Source: Belliella baltica DSM 15883 (GTDB taxonomy: Bacteria > Bacteroidota > Bacteroidia > Cytophagales > Cyclobacteriaceae). From it: a stretch of 64,000 bases of DNA. The notes below the pieces were generated by a model. It made no database searches. It saw only the letters and a program-made list of their open reading frames with translations, and had not been told where the DNA came from. Every line of letters begins with the position of its first letter. The first letter of the stretch is position 1. Both the position numbers and the translations under genes were made by a program. Location: the NCBI RefSeq assembly GCF_000265405.1, contig NC_018010.1:1968501-2032500 (forward strand). Reading direction: 5' to 3'. This document shows, piece after piece, positions 42,985 to 51,405 of this stretch.

Positions 42985-44203
42985 TTCAGAATTGACTACA
43001 GAAACCGTAAAATATCAAAGAAAAGAACTCGAACTGAAGGCTTTGTTGGAGATCACTCAAGCGATCAATGAAAATAAAACATCTTCGGTTCTTTTGAACA
43101 TATTTAAATTTACCTGCCTGGTACATTTGAATATCCGTTCTCTTTTGCTTTATGTAGTAGATCAAAATGGATACAAACAAAATATAGCTCACGGAATCAA
43201 ATCTCCCATTCCAGACATCATTCCTGTAGATAAGGTAAAAGATGATATAATTAGCGGAGAACTGAATATAGAGGTTGAAGAAGGTTATTCCTTCAATGAA
43301 TTAGAAACCTACCTTCCTGTATATCATAAAGATAAAATGCTGGCCATCTTGTTTTTGAAAAAGAAAGATGACACCGGTGAATTAGACTTGGATTTTACTC
43401 AAGCATTGACCAATATATTGGTAGTAGCACTAGAGAATAAGCGATTTGCAAGAAGACAATTAGAGCAAGAGAGGTTGAAAAAAGAAGTGGAAATTGCCTC
43501 AAATGTTCAGAGAATGCTTTTTCCTTCAAATCTTCCTCAAAATGGAAAGCTGAAAGCGAAGGTGACCTATATTCCACATTCCACAGTTGGTGGAGATTAT
43601 TACGATTTAATCCAAAAATCGGAGGATGAAGTATTTTTTTGTATCGCAGATGTGTCTGGTAAAGGAATGCCTGCAGCTTTATTAATGTCAAATTTTCAAG
43701 CAGCCTTAAGAACCTTGTTAAGAAGTTCTTCAGATCTTCAAATGATTGTCGAACAATTGAACTATACCATTTTTGAAAATACTGGTGGAGAGAAATTCAT
43801 TACTTTCTTTCTTGGATATTACAATTTCAAAAACAGGGAGCTCAAATACGTCAATGCAGGTCACAATCCTCCTGTATTATGCTGGGAAGGCGAGAGAAGA
43901 AGCGAAGTTCTAGGAGCAGGGACAACTATCCTAGGAGCATTTGAGCATCTGCCATTTTTAGAAATTGGCGAGCGATCGCATTTGAAAAATTTCAATATTC
44001 ACCTTTATACGGATGGATTAACTGAAAATTTCAATGATCATAATGAAGAATATGGTGATGAACGCTTTGAAAAATATATAAAGACAAACTTATGCGTTGA
44101 CCCAGAGGTTTTTCATGAAGCTTTTTTTAAAGAGTTGGAAGCTTTTTCTAATGGAGTAGAGAGAATGGATGATATTACCTTGTTAAGCCTAAGATTTGCC
44201 TAG
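42974..44203 (+). CDS. PP2C-type SpoIIE/RsbU family serine phosphatase with GAF domain
   Basis: A 409-residue protein. Residues 20-150 have a GAF-like sensor (LLEITQAINENKTSSVLLNIFKFTCLVHLNIRSLLLYVV). A short coiled coil (NKRFARRQLEQERLKKEVEIASNVQRMLFPSNLP) leads to the PP2C catalytic domain, with metal-binding Asp residues in VGGDYYDLIQ and FCIADVSGKGMPAALLMS, NAGHNPPVLCW and LYTDGLTENFN. It dephosphorylates proteins, typically anti-sigma antagonist partners in partner-switching. The overlap with a small acidic protein and the downstream deacetylase suggest that it controls an envelope function. Confidence 0.93.
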   Translation: MLYNSELTTETVKYQRKELELKALLEITQAINENKTSSVLLNIFKFTCLVHLNIRSLLLYVVDQNGYKQNIAHGIKSPIPDIIPVDKVKDDIISGELNIEVEEGYSFNELETYLPVYHKDKMLAILFLKKKDDTGELDLDFTQALTNILVVALENKRFARRQLEQERLKKEVEIASNVQRMLFPSNLPQNGKLKAKVTYIPHSTVGGDYYDLIQKSEDEVFFCIADVSGKGMPAALLMSNFQAALRTLLRSSSDLQMIVEQLNYTIFENTGGEKFITFFLGYYNFKNRELKYVNAGHNPPVLCWEGERRSEVLGAGTTILGAFEHLPFLEIGERSHLKNFNIHLYTDGLTENFNDHNEEYGDERFEKYIKTNLCVDPEVFHEAFFKELEAFSNGVERMDDITLLSLRFA

Positions 44204-44206
44204 CTT

Positions 44207-44836
44207 ATGGTTATTCATCATGTTCCTACCTTTATCCCAAGACTATTCAAGCATTTTACATGGCATAAGGATAGGTCAGAAAAGAAAGTTTACCTTACTT
44301 TTGATGATGGGCCAGTTCCAGGCGTGACTGACTTTGTATTGAATGAGTTAGAGCGCTTTGAGATGAAAGCGACTTTTTTTATGGTTGGTGATAATGTCAA
44401 GAAAAATCCTGAATTAGCAAAAGCGGTAAGAGACAGAGGCCATGCAATCGGTAATCATACATTTCATCATGTAAATGGCTACAAAACTCCTGATCAGCTT
44501 TATTTGAAAGAAGTAGCAGATTGTCAGTCTATTTTGGAAGAGGTTTTGGAAGTGAAGACAAATGTATTCAGACCACCTTATGGAAGGATAACCAAAAGCC
44601 AATACAATTCACTAAAGTCTCAACATGAAATCATCATGTGGGATGTGCTTTCTGGAGATTATGACTTAAGACAAACTTCTGAAAAATGTCTCCATAAATC
44701 TATCAAGTACACACAAAATGGATCGGTAATTGTTTTTCATGATCAAATCAAAACAGAAAGAGTTATCAAAGAAGTTTTACCTTCATATTTACAATTTGTC
44801 CATAAATCTGGTTTCGAGACAGCCACTCTTATATGA
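44207..44836 (+). CDS. Polysaccharide deacetylase (NodB homology domain)
   Basis: A 209-residue protein with the NodB motifs in order: LTFDDGPVPGVTDFVL (catalytic Asp and metal Asp), GHAIGNHTFHHV (metal His pair HxxxH), RPPYGRITKSQY, WDVLSGDYD and SVIVFHDQ. It would remove acetyl groups from N-acetylglucosamine-containing glycans. No obvious signal peptide; it might act in the cytosol or at the membrane. It starts 3 bases after the phosphatase and overlaps the next GT2 by 4 bases. Confidence 0.93.
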   Translation: MVIHHVPTFIPRLFKHFTWHKDRSEKKVYLTFDDGPVPGVTDFVLNELERFEMKATFFMVGDNVKKNPELAKAVRDRGHAIGNHTFHHVNGYKTPDQLYLKEVADCQSILEEVLEVKTNVFRPPYGRITKSQYNSLKSQHEIIMWDVLSGDYDLRQTSEKCLHKSIKYTQNGSVIVFHDQIKTERVIKEVLPSYLQFVHKSGFETATLI

Positions 44837-45936
44837 TAGCGATTGAATTGATTGGTGTAATGTTGCTTTTGTCCCAAAATTTATTTCTGGTAGTCTTTTT
44901 ACGGACTAATTTTAGAAATTTTTCTAAATTAAAAATCAAAAAATTCCCTGAGATTTCAATTTTGATCAGCGCTAGAAATGAAGCGCACAATCTTCCAGTC
45001 TGCCTTGAAGCATTAGCCAAACTGGATTATCCAAAAGATAAACTTCAAATCCTCTTGGCAAATGACAACAGCGATGATGAGACAGCGCACATACTTCAAT
45101 CATGGACATCTTCTTATGCATTTGCAGATTATTTTGAGGTTAGAGAAAATCTAGGTAAAAAAAAGATCAATGGAAAGGCCAATGCTTTGGCGCAAATGGC
45201 AGAAAAAGCCACAGGAGAGTTTTTACTTTTTACCGATGCTGATTGTATCGTTCCTCCTTCTTGGGCAAAAGAGATGACTGCCGCTGCTCTTCATTCTAAA
45301 GTTGGTTTCGTGACTGGAGTCACTTCAATTAAAATAGAGGGTTTGTTTTCCCGCATGCAAGACTTAGATTGGATTTTTACTTTGGGAATGGTCAAAATTG
45401 TGTCTGATTTAGGGGTTCCTGTAACTTCGATGGGGAATAACATGTTGATTACCAGAGAGGCCTATGATGCTGTTGGGGGTTTTGAGGGGATTGATTTTTC
45501 ATTGACTGAAGATTTTGAAATTGCCAGAGCAATTCAAAAGAAGAATTTTACGGGTAACCATCAATTTGGATCCCGAAATCTGATTCTTACAAATGCTCAG
45601 CCTTCTTGGGGAAGCCTTTGGGAGCAAAGAAAAAGATGGATGTATGGGGCGATGAAATTGCCTTTTTTTATTAAATTATTGTTGGCCTTACAAGCACTTT
45701 TTTTGCCTCTCGTTTTATTGTTGATTTTCAATTACGGTTGGTTAGGCTGGATCTTTTGGGCAACTAAGATGACATTACAGTCTTATTTTATTTATTACCT
45801 AAAAAAGAAAATTGATCAAAAAATCAATCCTATTTATTTTCTGATTTTTGAAATATATTATTTATTCACTGCTTGGACGACTATACTTTATTATTTTTGG
45901 CCTTCCAAGACAAGTTGGAAAGGAAGAAAATACTAA
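44833..45936 (+). CDS. Glycosyltransferase family 2, membrane-associated (second)
   Basis: A 367-residue protein beginning with a transmembrane helix (MIAIELIGVMLLLSQNLFLVVFLR), then a GT-A domain (ISILISARNEAHNLPVCLEALAKLDYPKDKLQILLANDNSDDETA; LLFTDADCIVPPSW; GGFEGIDFSLTEDFEIA; QRKRWMYGAM) and C-terminal membrane helices. The layout is that of processive beta-glycosyltransferases such as the PgaC type. Paired with a NodB deacetylase, it may make and modify a surface polysaccharide, although the substrate is not shown. Its stop is followed by about 230 bp of non-coding DNA. Confidence 0.9.
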   Translation: MIAIELIGVMLLLSQNLFLVVFLRTNFRNFSKLKIKKFPEISILISARNEAHNLPVCLEALAKLDYPKDKLQILLANDNSDDETAHILQSWTSSYAFADYFEVRENLGKKKINGKANALAQMAEKATGEFLLFTDADCIVPPSWAKEMTAAALHSKVGFVTGVTSIKIEGLFSRMQDLDWIFTLGMVKIVSDLGVPVTSMGNNMLITREAYDAVGGFEGIDFSLTEDFEIARAIQKKNFTGNHQFGSRNLILTNAQPSWGSLWEQRKRWMYGAMKLPFFIKLLLALQALFLPLVLLLIFNYGWLGWIFWATKMTLQSYFIYYLKKKIDQKINPIYFLIFEIYYLFTAWTTILYYFWPSKTSWKGRKY

Positions 45937-46170
45937 GCTTCACTGCGGCGGGTTGAAAAATTTGGGAGTTGCTTGAGCCTTTTGATTTAAATGCTTATCA
46001 CCTTCCGAAAAGTCAAAAATCTAAGTTCTAAAATCAAAAAGAGATATCTCACATTCGTTCGATATGACAATTAAACCGCAAAAGATATCTTTGTGCTCTT
46101 TGGGTATCCTTGGTGTCAAGAGTGGTTTCTCAAAAATCAAAAATTAAAAATATAAAATCTACAATAACAG

Positions 46171-46959
46171 ATGCTTTACCCTTTCTCAGATACCCACGCA
46201 CATATTTATTCATCCAAGTACGATTCTGATCGAGAAGAGGTGATTCGTGAGACCTTTGAGGCTGGAGTAGAAAAAATTTATATGCCTAATGTGGATATAA
46301 ATACTATTGATGGCATGTTGGAAGTAGAGCTTAAGTATCCGAAAAACTGCCTTCCAATGATGGGACTACATCCTTGTGATGTTACCAAGGATTTTGAAAA
46401 ATCACTTTATGTAATGGAAGATTGGATTAATAAAAGAGATTTTGCAGGAATTGGTGAGACTGGCTTAGATTTATATTGGGACAAAACCTTTTTTGAGCAG
46501 CAAAAAGAAGCTCTTCGCATTCAAGTTCAATGGGCAAAAGATAAAAAATGGCCTATAATTCTCCATTGTAGAGATTCCATGGATGAGACGATTGAGATCA
46601 TTAAAGAAATGCGGGGAGAGGATCTCCGAGGAATTTTTCATTGCTTTACAGGTTCAATTGCGCAAGGCAAGCAAATAACCGAAATGGGGTTTTTGCTTGG
46701 CATAGGGGGAGTATCGACCTACAAAAATGGTGGGTTGGATAAAGTTTTACCTGAAATTGGTTTGGAGCATTTGGTGCTTGAGACTGATGGTCCTTATCTT
46801 GCTCCTATTCCACATCGTGGAAAAAGAAACTCTCCGGCTTATATTCCTATTATTGCTCAGCGAGTAGCTGATATATTTGAGACGAGCATGGAGGAAGTTT
46901 CTCACATTACCCAAAATAACACAAAACTTATTTTCCATAATTTCCACCATGAATTATAA
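46171..46959 (+). CDS. TatD family metal-dependent hydrolase (DNase)
   Basis: A 262-residue TIM-barrel hydrolase with metal ligands in FSDTHAHIYSSKYD (HxH), FAGIGETGLDLYWD (Glu), WPIILHCRDSMDETIEII, GIFHCFTGSIAQG and VLETDGPYLAPIPHRGKRNSPAY. TatD-type proteins are 3' to 5' exonucleases or deacylases. Its last 11 bases overlap the asparaginase start, in a different frame. Confidence 0.95.
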   Translation: MLYPFSDTHAHIYSSKYDSDREEVIRETFEAGVEKIYMPNVDINTIDGMLEVELKYPKNCLPMMGLHPCDVTKDFEKSLYVMEDWINKRDFAGIGETGLDLYWDKTFFEQQKEALRIQVQWAKDKKWPIILHCRDSMDETIEIIKEMRGEDLRGIFHCFTGSIAQGKQITEMGFLLGIGGVSTYKNGGLDKVLPEIGLEHLVLETDGPYLAPIPHRGKRNSPAYIPIIAQRVADIFETSMEEVSHITQNNTKLIFHNFHHEL

Positions 46960-48028
46960 GATCGTAAGATTAAATACTGCCGCCAAAAGTGAAATCACTT
47001 CCTCTGTTTTGATCATCTATACAGGTGGGACACTCGGGATGGCTTATGACGATAGTGGAGCGTTGGTTCCTTTCAATTTTGGCCAAATTCTCGACAAAAT
47101 CCCAACAATGACCAGTATGAATGCTGCCATTACTGTGATTTCATTCCCCGAACCTATTGACTCTTCCAATGTGAATATGAGCCATTGGGTGGATATGGCA
47201 TATATCATTTATGAAAATTATGATAGCTATGATGGTTTTGTAGTCCTACACGGAACTGATACTATGGCTTATTCTGCTTCTATGCTGAGCTATATGCTCA
47301 AAGGACTCAGTAAACCGGTTATATTTACAGGAGCTCAATTGCCCATTTCAGCGATGCGCTCTGATGCAAGGGAGAACTTAATGACTTCTCTTGAAATCGC
47401 TATGGCCAAAGCTAATGGAAAGCCAATTGTACCAGAGGTATGTATTTTTTTTAATCACATGCTCTTGCGTGGAAATAGATCTAAGAAAGTTCAAAGTGTC
47501 CATTTTGATGCTTTTGAGTCTGAAAATTATCCTCCATTGGCGGAATCGGGTATTATCATTGATTACAATTATGCCTCGATCAAGCCATTTGAAGAAGGGA
47601 AAAAATTGAAATACTTCAATCGTCTAGACAATAGAGTGATGGTCTTAAAGCTCTTTCCAGGAATCACCCAAAAAATCATAGATAGCTGCTTTGAAATTGA
47701 GGGATTGCGAGGAGTAGTTTTGGAAACCTACGGCTCTGGCAATAGCCCAAGTGAAGAATGGTTTATCCAATCAATGGAAAAAGCAGTGAAAAAGGGGTTG
47801 ATTATTCTCAATGTTTCACAATGTAATGGCGGAAGAGTAATCCAAGGTCGATACGAGACAAGCAAAGATATGAAGCGGATTGGGGTATTGAGTGGGGGAG
47901 ATATTACCACCGAAGCAGCAATTACCAAGATGATGTTTTTGCTTGCCAACGAAAGCAGCGACGCAGAAATTAGACGAAAGTTGATAACTCCTATAGCGGG
48001 TGAGATGTCTCTTACAGCACAGAACTAA
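46949..48028 (+). CDS. ansA: Type I L-asparaginase
   Basis: A 359-residue enzyme from the ATG at 46949 (MNYKIVRLNTAAKSEI); a longer in-frame start inside TatD is rejected. The catalytic threonines are visible in LIIYTGGTLGM and VLHGTDTMAYSASML. Further motifs are FTGAQLPISAMRSDARENL and GVVLETYGSGNSPS. It hydrolyses asparagine to aspartate in the cytosol (no signal peptide). Overlap with tatD makes co-translation likely. Confidence 0.95.
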   Translation: MNYKIVRLNTAAKSEITSSVLIIYTGGTLGMAYDDSGALVPFNFGQILDKIPTMTSMNAAITVISFPEPIDSSNVNMSHWVDMAYIIYENYDSYDGFVVLHGTDTMAYSASMLSYMLKGLSKPVIFTGAQLPISAMRSDARENLMTSLEIAMAKANGKPIVPEVCIFFNHMLLRGNRSKKVQSVHFDAFESENYPPLAESGIIIDYNYASIKPFEEGKKLKYFNRLDNRVMVLKLFPGITQKIIDSCFEIEGLRGVVLETYGSGNSPSEEWFIQSMEKAVKKGLIILNVSQCNGGRVIQGRYETSKDMKRIGVLSGGDITTEAAITKMMFLLANESSDAEIRRKLITPIAGEMSLTAQN

Positions 48029-48210
48029 TCAGATTCCTGTAAACGGCACAACACAGAAAAAGTAGACTTTCACTTATCTTATTCGCATACAGTTACTTTG
48101 AGGAAATGTGAGGTTCAGGAAGAAGATATAATTCGGGAAAAGTAGGATAAAGTTTGTTTAGGCTAAGTTTTATAATTTTCTTTGCAGTCCGATTCACATT
48201 AAGACCAATT

Positions 48211-48297
48211 AGAGAGGTGTCCGAGTGGTTGAAGGAGCACGCCTGGAAAGCGTGTATACCCGTGAGGGTATCGAGGGTTCGAATCCCTTCCTCTCTG
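48211..48297 (+). tRNA. tRNA-Ser (GGA)
   Basis: Type II tRNA of 87 nt. The acceptor stem AGAGAGG pairs with CCTCTCT, discriminator base G. The anticodon loop CTGGAAA lies between CACGC and GCGTG, giving anticodon GGA. The long variable arm TACCCGTGAGGGTA and the T arm GGGTTCGAATCCC are intact. CCA is not encoded. A terminator follows. Confidence 0.96.
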
Positions 48298-48303
48298 CAA
48301 AAT

Positions 48304-48345
48304 AAAATCCTAACTTACTGATTTATTGTGAGTTAGGATTTTTTT
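48304..48345 (+). terminator. Terminator downstream of tRNA-Ser
   Basis: AAAATCCTAACT (48304-48315) pairs with AGTTAGGATTTT (48331-48342) and continues into a T run. Confidence 0.88.
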
Positions 48346-48375
48346 ATTTTTGATTAGGGTAGATTTGAGGGAAGG

Positions 48376-48507
48376 ATTTAACGTGCCGCGGCTTGGAGAC
48401 GGTGGGCATTCGGAACCGTTCTCTTCCAGCCTACTCCTAACTTCTTTAAGGTACTAAACTTTCTATTTACACGGAACCGCCCGCTGTCTTCCAAGGTGAT
48501 GTTAGAG
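48376..48507 (+). other. attC-like structured site (first)
   Basis: A long imperfect inverted repeat with the layout of an integron attC site. ATTTAAC (48376-48382, matches RYYYAAC) is at one end and GTTAGAG (48501-48507, GTTRRR plus a mismatched last base) at the other. Between them are arms CTTGGAGACGGTGGGC (48392-48407) and GCCCGCTGTCTTCCAAG (48479-48495), which pair except for G-U or mismatched positions and a one-base bulge. Unpaired spacers of about 9 and 5 nt lie between boxes and arms. The assignment is inferred from structure; no integrase gene is present in the window. Confidence 0.5.
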
Positions 48508-48528
48508 TGCGTTATTCCTTTCGAATGC

Positions 48529-48828
48529 TCACAGGAATGTTAACCCAATTCTTTTATTCAATCCTTGTTCGAAAATCCGGATCAAAGTTGACAACTGAAT
48601 ATTTCCTTTACCATTTTCAATCTTTGAGATATAACTTTTCTTTGTTCCTGCTTTTTCTGCCAATTGTTCTTGAGTCAGATTTGCTTCCTTCCTCGCTTCT
48701 TTTAGCATTTCGCTGATGATGAACATCTGAGCATTTTCTTCATACTTATTTCTGCTTTCACTTCCAATTTTTCCGTGCTCAAGTTCAATCAGTTCATCGA
48801 ATGTTTTGACTTTGCTATAATCCTTCAT
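48529..48828 (-). CDS. higA: HigA-type antitoxin with XRE helix-turn-helix
   Basis: A 99-residue protein. The C-terminal part is an XRE HTH: MLKEARKEANLTQEQLAEKAGTKKSYISKIENGKGNIQLSTLIRIFEQG. The N-terminal part (VKTFDELIELEHGKIGSESRNKYEENAQ) is the segment that contacts the toxin. It starts 4 bases after the toxin gene, toxin-first order as in higBA. It would repress the operator found in the toxin promoter. Confidence 0.93.
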   Translation of the reverse strand: MKDYSKVKTFDELIELEHGKIGSESRNKYEENAQMFIISEMLKEARKEANLTQEQLAEKAGTKKSYISKIENGKGNIQLSTLIRIFEQGLNKRIGLTFL

Positions 48829-48832
48829 GATC

Positions 48833-49168
48833 TTATTTCTTTGTTTGAAAATATTCCTTCATTAACCTTTCTGCTTTCTCCAATTCATTCTTCGGAGTCT
48901 TTTGGGTCTTTTTTTGAAAACCGTTGAACAGAACCACCAGCCTTCCTTCATCAAAGCAGCAAAAGATCCTGAAAATATTTGATTGAAACTCAACTCTTAT
49001 TTCATATAACCCCTCAGTTCCTTCAAGATGCTTGAGAAACTTTTCCGGTACCCTTTCCACTTGCTTGATCAGTTCAAATACATATTGGATCTTACTTTTA
49101 ACCTTATCATCCTGGCTTTGGTAAAATTCAATAAAGTGGTTTTCATAAAAAATGATCTTCCTTACCAT
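48833..49168 (-). CDS. higB: HigB-type toxin of the RelE/Gp49 superfamily
   Basis: A 111-residue protein from the ATG at 49168 (MVRKIIFYENHFIEFYQSQ); a GTG at 49174 would lie in the promoter -7 element. Family features are KIQYVFELIKQVERVPEKFLKHLEGTEGLYEIRVEFQSNIFRIFCCFDEGRLVVLFNGFQKKTQKTP, typical of phage-derived Gp49-like or RelE toxins that cut mRNA. The promoter predicts transcription starting at or very near the ATG (leaderless). The pair lies between two attC-like sites, in reverse orientation to them. Confidence 0.93.
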   Translation of the reverse strand: MVRKIIFYENHFIEFYQSQDDKVKSKIQYVFELIKQVERVPEKFLKHLEGTEGLYEIRVEFQSNIFRIFCCFDEGRLVVLFNGFQKKTQKTPKNELEKAERLMKEYFQTKK

Positions 49169-49173
49169 ATTCA

Positions 49174-49204
49174 CAAAGTTATCTCAAAAGATAACATTTT
49201 CCAA
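49174..49204 (-). promoter_or_regulatory. Promoter of the second higBA operon
   Basis: On the minus strand TTG (49204-49202), 20 nt, TAACTTTG (49181-49174): an exact consensus match. Its -7 element ends 5 bases before the ATG at 49168. Confidence 0.8.
49178..49195. promoter_or_regulatory. Candidate HigA operator (palindrome)
   Basis: GTTATCT (49178-49184), CAAA, AGATAAC (49189-49195): a perfect 7-bp inverted repeat with a 4-base spacer, lying within the promoter and overlapping its -7 element. Position and symmetry fit repression by a dimeric HTH antitoxin. Binding is inferred. Confidence 0.6.
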
Positions 49205-49229
49205 AAATGCAGCGGTTTCTTTTAATGCA

Positions 49230-49320
49230 CTCTAACGTAAAGTGTTTTAGACGCAATCTACCTAAAAAAATAACTATAATAAATAGTTCTATCAAGATTG
49301 CGATTAAAACATAGTTGGAC
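49230..49320 (+). other. attC-like structured site (second)
   Basis: CTCTAAC (49230-49236) and GTTGGAC (49314-49320, a full GTTRRRY match) flank arms GTTTTAGACGCAATC (49244-49258) and GATTGCGATTAAAAC (49296-49310), which pair over 15 positions with one A-A mismatch and one G-U. An inner hairpin AACTAT/ATAGTT lies in the loop. GCACTCTAAC at 49227-49236 is the exact complement of GTTAGAGTGC at 48501-48510, the relation expected between the two ends of a single integron gene cassette. Structural inference only. Confidence 0.5.
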
Positions 49321-49526
49321 TAAGCCGTGCTACCTCTATGGGTATTTATATGCTTTTGTTTTGGTTTATTTTGATCAGTTATGCTTTTTCTCTTGAGGTG
49401 AGACTATTTTTTTGGTCTATTCTTTTGCTTTTTCTCTTTGAATCGGGCATATCTTTCCCAATAACATACTTTTCTGTTTTTGTTTTTACTTCAGTTTTTC
49501 AAAGAACTTCAATCTACCAATTTTAT

Positions 49527-50603
49527 TTAAGGAGCTTCTCCTTTCTCTTCTCGGATACCAAATACCATCTTCCCCGATTTGCAACATGGACATTTGAACA
49601 TTTCATCTCCAAAGATCTCTCTCAATACTTCATATGTACTCAAGCCCTGATAAAATGAAATCAACCTGGGTTTTTTTAAAAGCCGAAAGCATTCATCCAT
49701 TTTTGTAGCGCTATTAGTAGAAGCCATTATGCCATAATATCTGATTTTGTAAAAACCTGAGGGAAGGATATGTTGCATAAACCTTCTGACAAACTCAGCA
49801 CAGTCAAGTGTCAGTGTCTTGCTTTTGTTGTCACGGTAATCCTTCCACTGAAACCTGACCGTATGCCCATCAGTAGCCAAAATCCTGCTATTGCTTATGG
49901 CTACCCTGTGAGTATATCTTCCAAGATAGGAAACCACTTGGTTGGCTCCCTTGAACGTTTTCTTGACATAGACATTCCATGGCTTTTCATAAGCTTTGCT
50001 TTTTATGGATTTTATATCACCATACAATACATCTTGACTTTTCGGTATCTTCAACTCCTTTGACTGTATCGCTCCAATAAGTCTTTCCATAAACACTCCC
50101 CTGAAAATTGCAGACAGCGCTTTGATCGGTACAAAGAACTTTTTGTTAGCATGTATCCACTGCATCCCGTCACTGTCAATATCGGATGGTTTTAGACTAA
50201 TCACCTCCCCAAGCCTGAGGCCTGATCCATACGCAAGAGCTATGAGACAGTAATGCTTCCTATTCCGAATACTATTAAGAATTTGAGATATTTCCTCTTT
50301 GGAAAAAACAGTAGGAAGAATTTTAGGACGTCTTGGACGCTTGATCTTCACAGGATCCCACTCTCTACCCAAAACATCTTTAAAAAGTATCTTGAAACCA
50401 CTGATAGTCTGATTTACCGAGGATGCCGAAAGTTTATCTTGTTCGATTCTGGTGAATAAATAATGCTTTAACTCGGCTATACTGATCAGGTCAGGGCTTT
50501 TTCCAAAGTACTTGGAAACTATTGAAACAAGACCAATGTAAGTCTTGATACTTCTTGGAGAGTAATGCCGATAAGACATCTCTTCAAACATCCTTTGACG
50601 CAA
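49527..50603 (-). pseudogene. Chimeric remnant: tyrosine recombinase N-terminus fused in frame to IS91-type transposase C-terminus
   Basis: A 358-codon frame. Residues 1-146 are a tyrosine recombinase: SAM-like core-binding domain (MFEEMSYRHYSPRSIKTYIGLVSIVSKYF) and the beginning of the catalytic domain through ALAYGSGLRLGEVISLKPSDID with the first catalytic Arg (R130). The HxxR and Tyr parts are absent. From about residue 148 it is the C-terminal half of an IS91/IS801 transposase (HANKKFFVPIKALSAIFRGVFM, VVSYLGRYTHRVAISNSRI with the Y226/Y230 pair, HILPSGFYKIRYYGIMAS, a final CPCC). The HUH metal site is missing. Elements with adjacent integrase and IS91-like genes occur in Bacteroidota; an in-frame deletion joining the two is the simplest explanation. 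Probably non-functional. Confidence 0.8.
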
Positions 50604-51405
50604 ACTTTTTTTCCATGATGAAATAAATTAAAGATTTAACATGGTATAAATTTACGATAAACATCAAAAAATCAACCACTTGAAGGTAAGCTAAAAACTA
50701 CCGACGAAGGAGGTTTGGTTCAACAGGGTATTTTTGATCAAATTTGAGAGTAATTGAACAGAAAAGTAATTTTCTTTTCCCTTAAAGCTAAAAACTTCTG
50801 GGGAAAGATGAGTTTAGATCTTGATTCAATTTTTGAAATTGTTAGAGAATTGATTAAAAAACTCGTGAAGTGTGGAACTTAGATTCAAAATTCATCTTTA
50901 ACCAAAGTGAAGGCTAATAATGATTTAGCCCGCTTCGAGGCTACCACCGCTAAATCCGTGGTCATCCATTTAACCTTTCACCTTTAACCTTTTTCCTTTA
51001 TCATTGTGTTTCCTCAGTAACCCCCTCGACATTCGAAATTCAACGTTCAACATTCATCATTTTTTTTACCCTTCATTCATTCAATCTCCTCCTTTTAATC
51101 CATTTCCTCGGCAATCCTCGGCAATCCTCGGTGCCTTCTCTGTGCCGCTCTGTGTAATAAAAGAACTTTCTTTACCTCAATTCCAAATATCAACTATTAT
51201 ACTTCGAAGTCTTCGTGTCAATCCATATCGCTTCAGCGCCAGAAATATAAACCCCCTCTAAATCAAATTTCAATTCATCAGTTCCTAACCCTCGTTCAAT
51301 TAGTAGTCATCCTTTAACCTTCCCCCTATTTACACAGCCATATCTCCTTAGTGCTTAGCTAGTCTCTAAGTAGATATTAATCATACGATTACCCTAAATA
51401 AACAA

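Larger units (their letters stand above)
49175..49526. other. Gap between the toxin promoter and the recombinase-transposase gene
   Basis: Contains the promoter, operator and the second attC-like site. From 49321 to 49526 nothing else was recognised; an overlapping hydrophobic open frame on the plus strand is judged spurious. Confidence 0.5.

Noticed and set aside
45937-46170. Possible gene or RNA between the second GT2 and tatD
   Set aside because: The stretch contains only short stop-interrupted frames and no convincing hairpin with a T tract.
46877-46948. A longer N-terminus for the asparaginase
   Set aside because: It would lie inside the tatD gene in another frame and does not match the family start; the ATG at 46949 does.
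48435-48507. An alternative attC start at the TCCTAAC sequence
   Set aside because: The sequence next to it does not pair with the region before GTTAGAG, whereas the arms starting at 48392 do.
49338-49658. A 106-codon hydrophobic open frame on the plus strand
   Set aside because: About 130 of its bases overlap the recombinase-transposase gene in antisense, and the rest is AT-rich sequence that would read as hydrophobic by chance.
51004-51261. An 85-codon open frame in the large gap before exbB
   Set aside because: The sequence is low in complexity with short repeats, and there is no ribosome binding context or recognisable domain.
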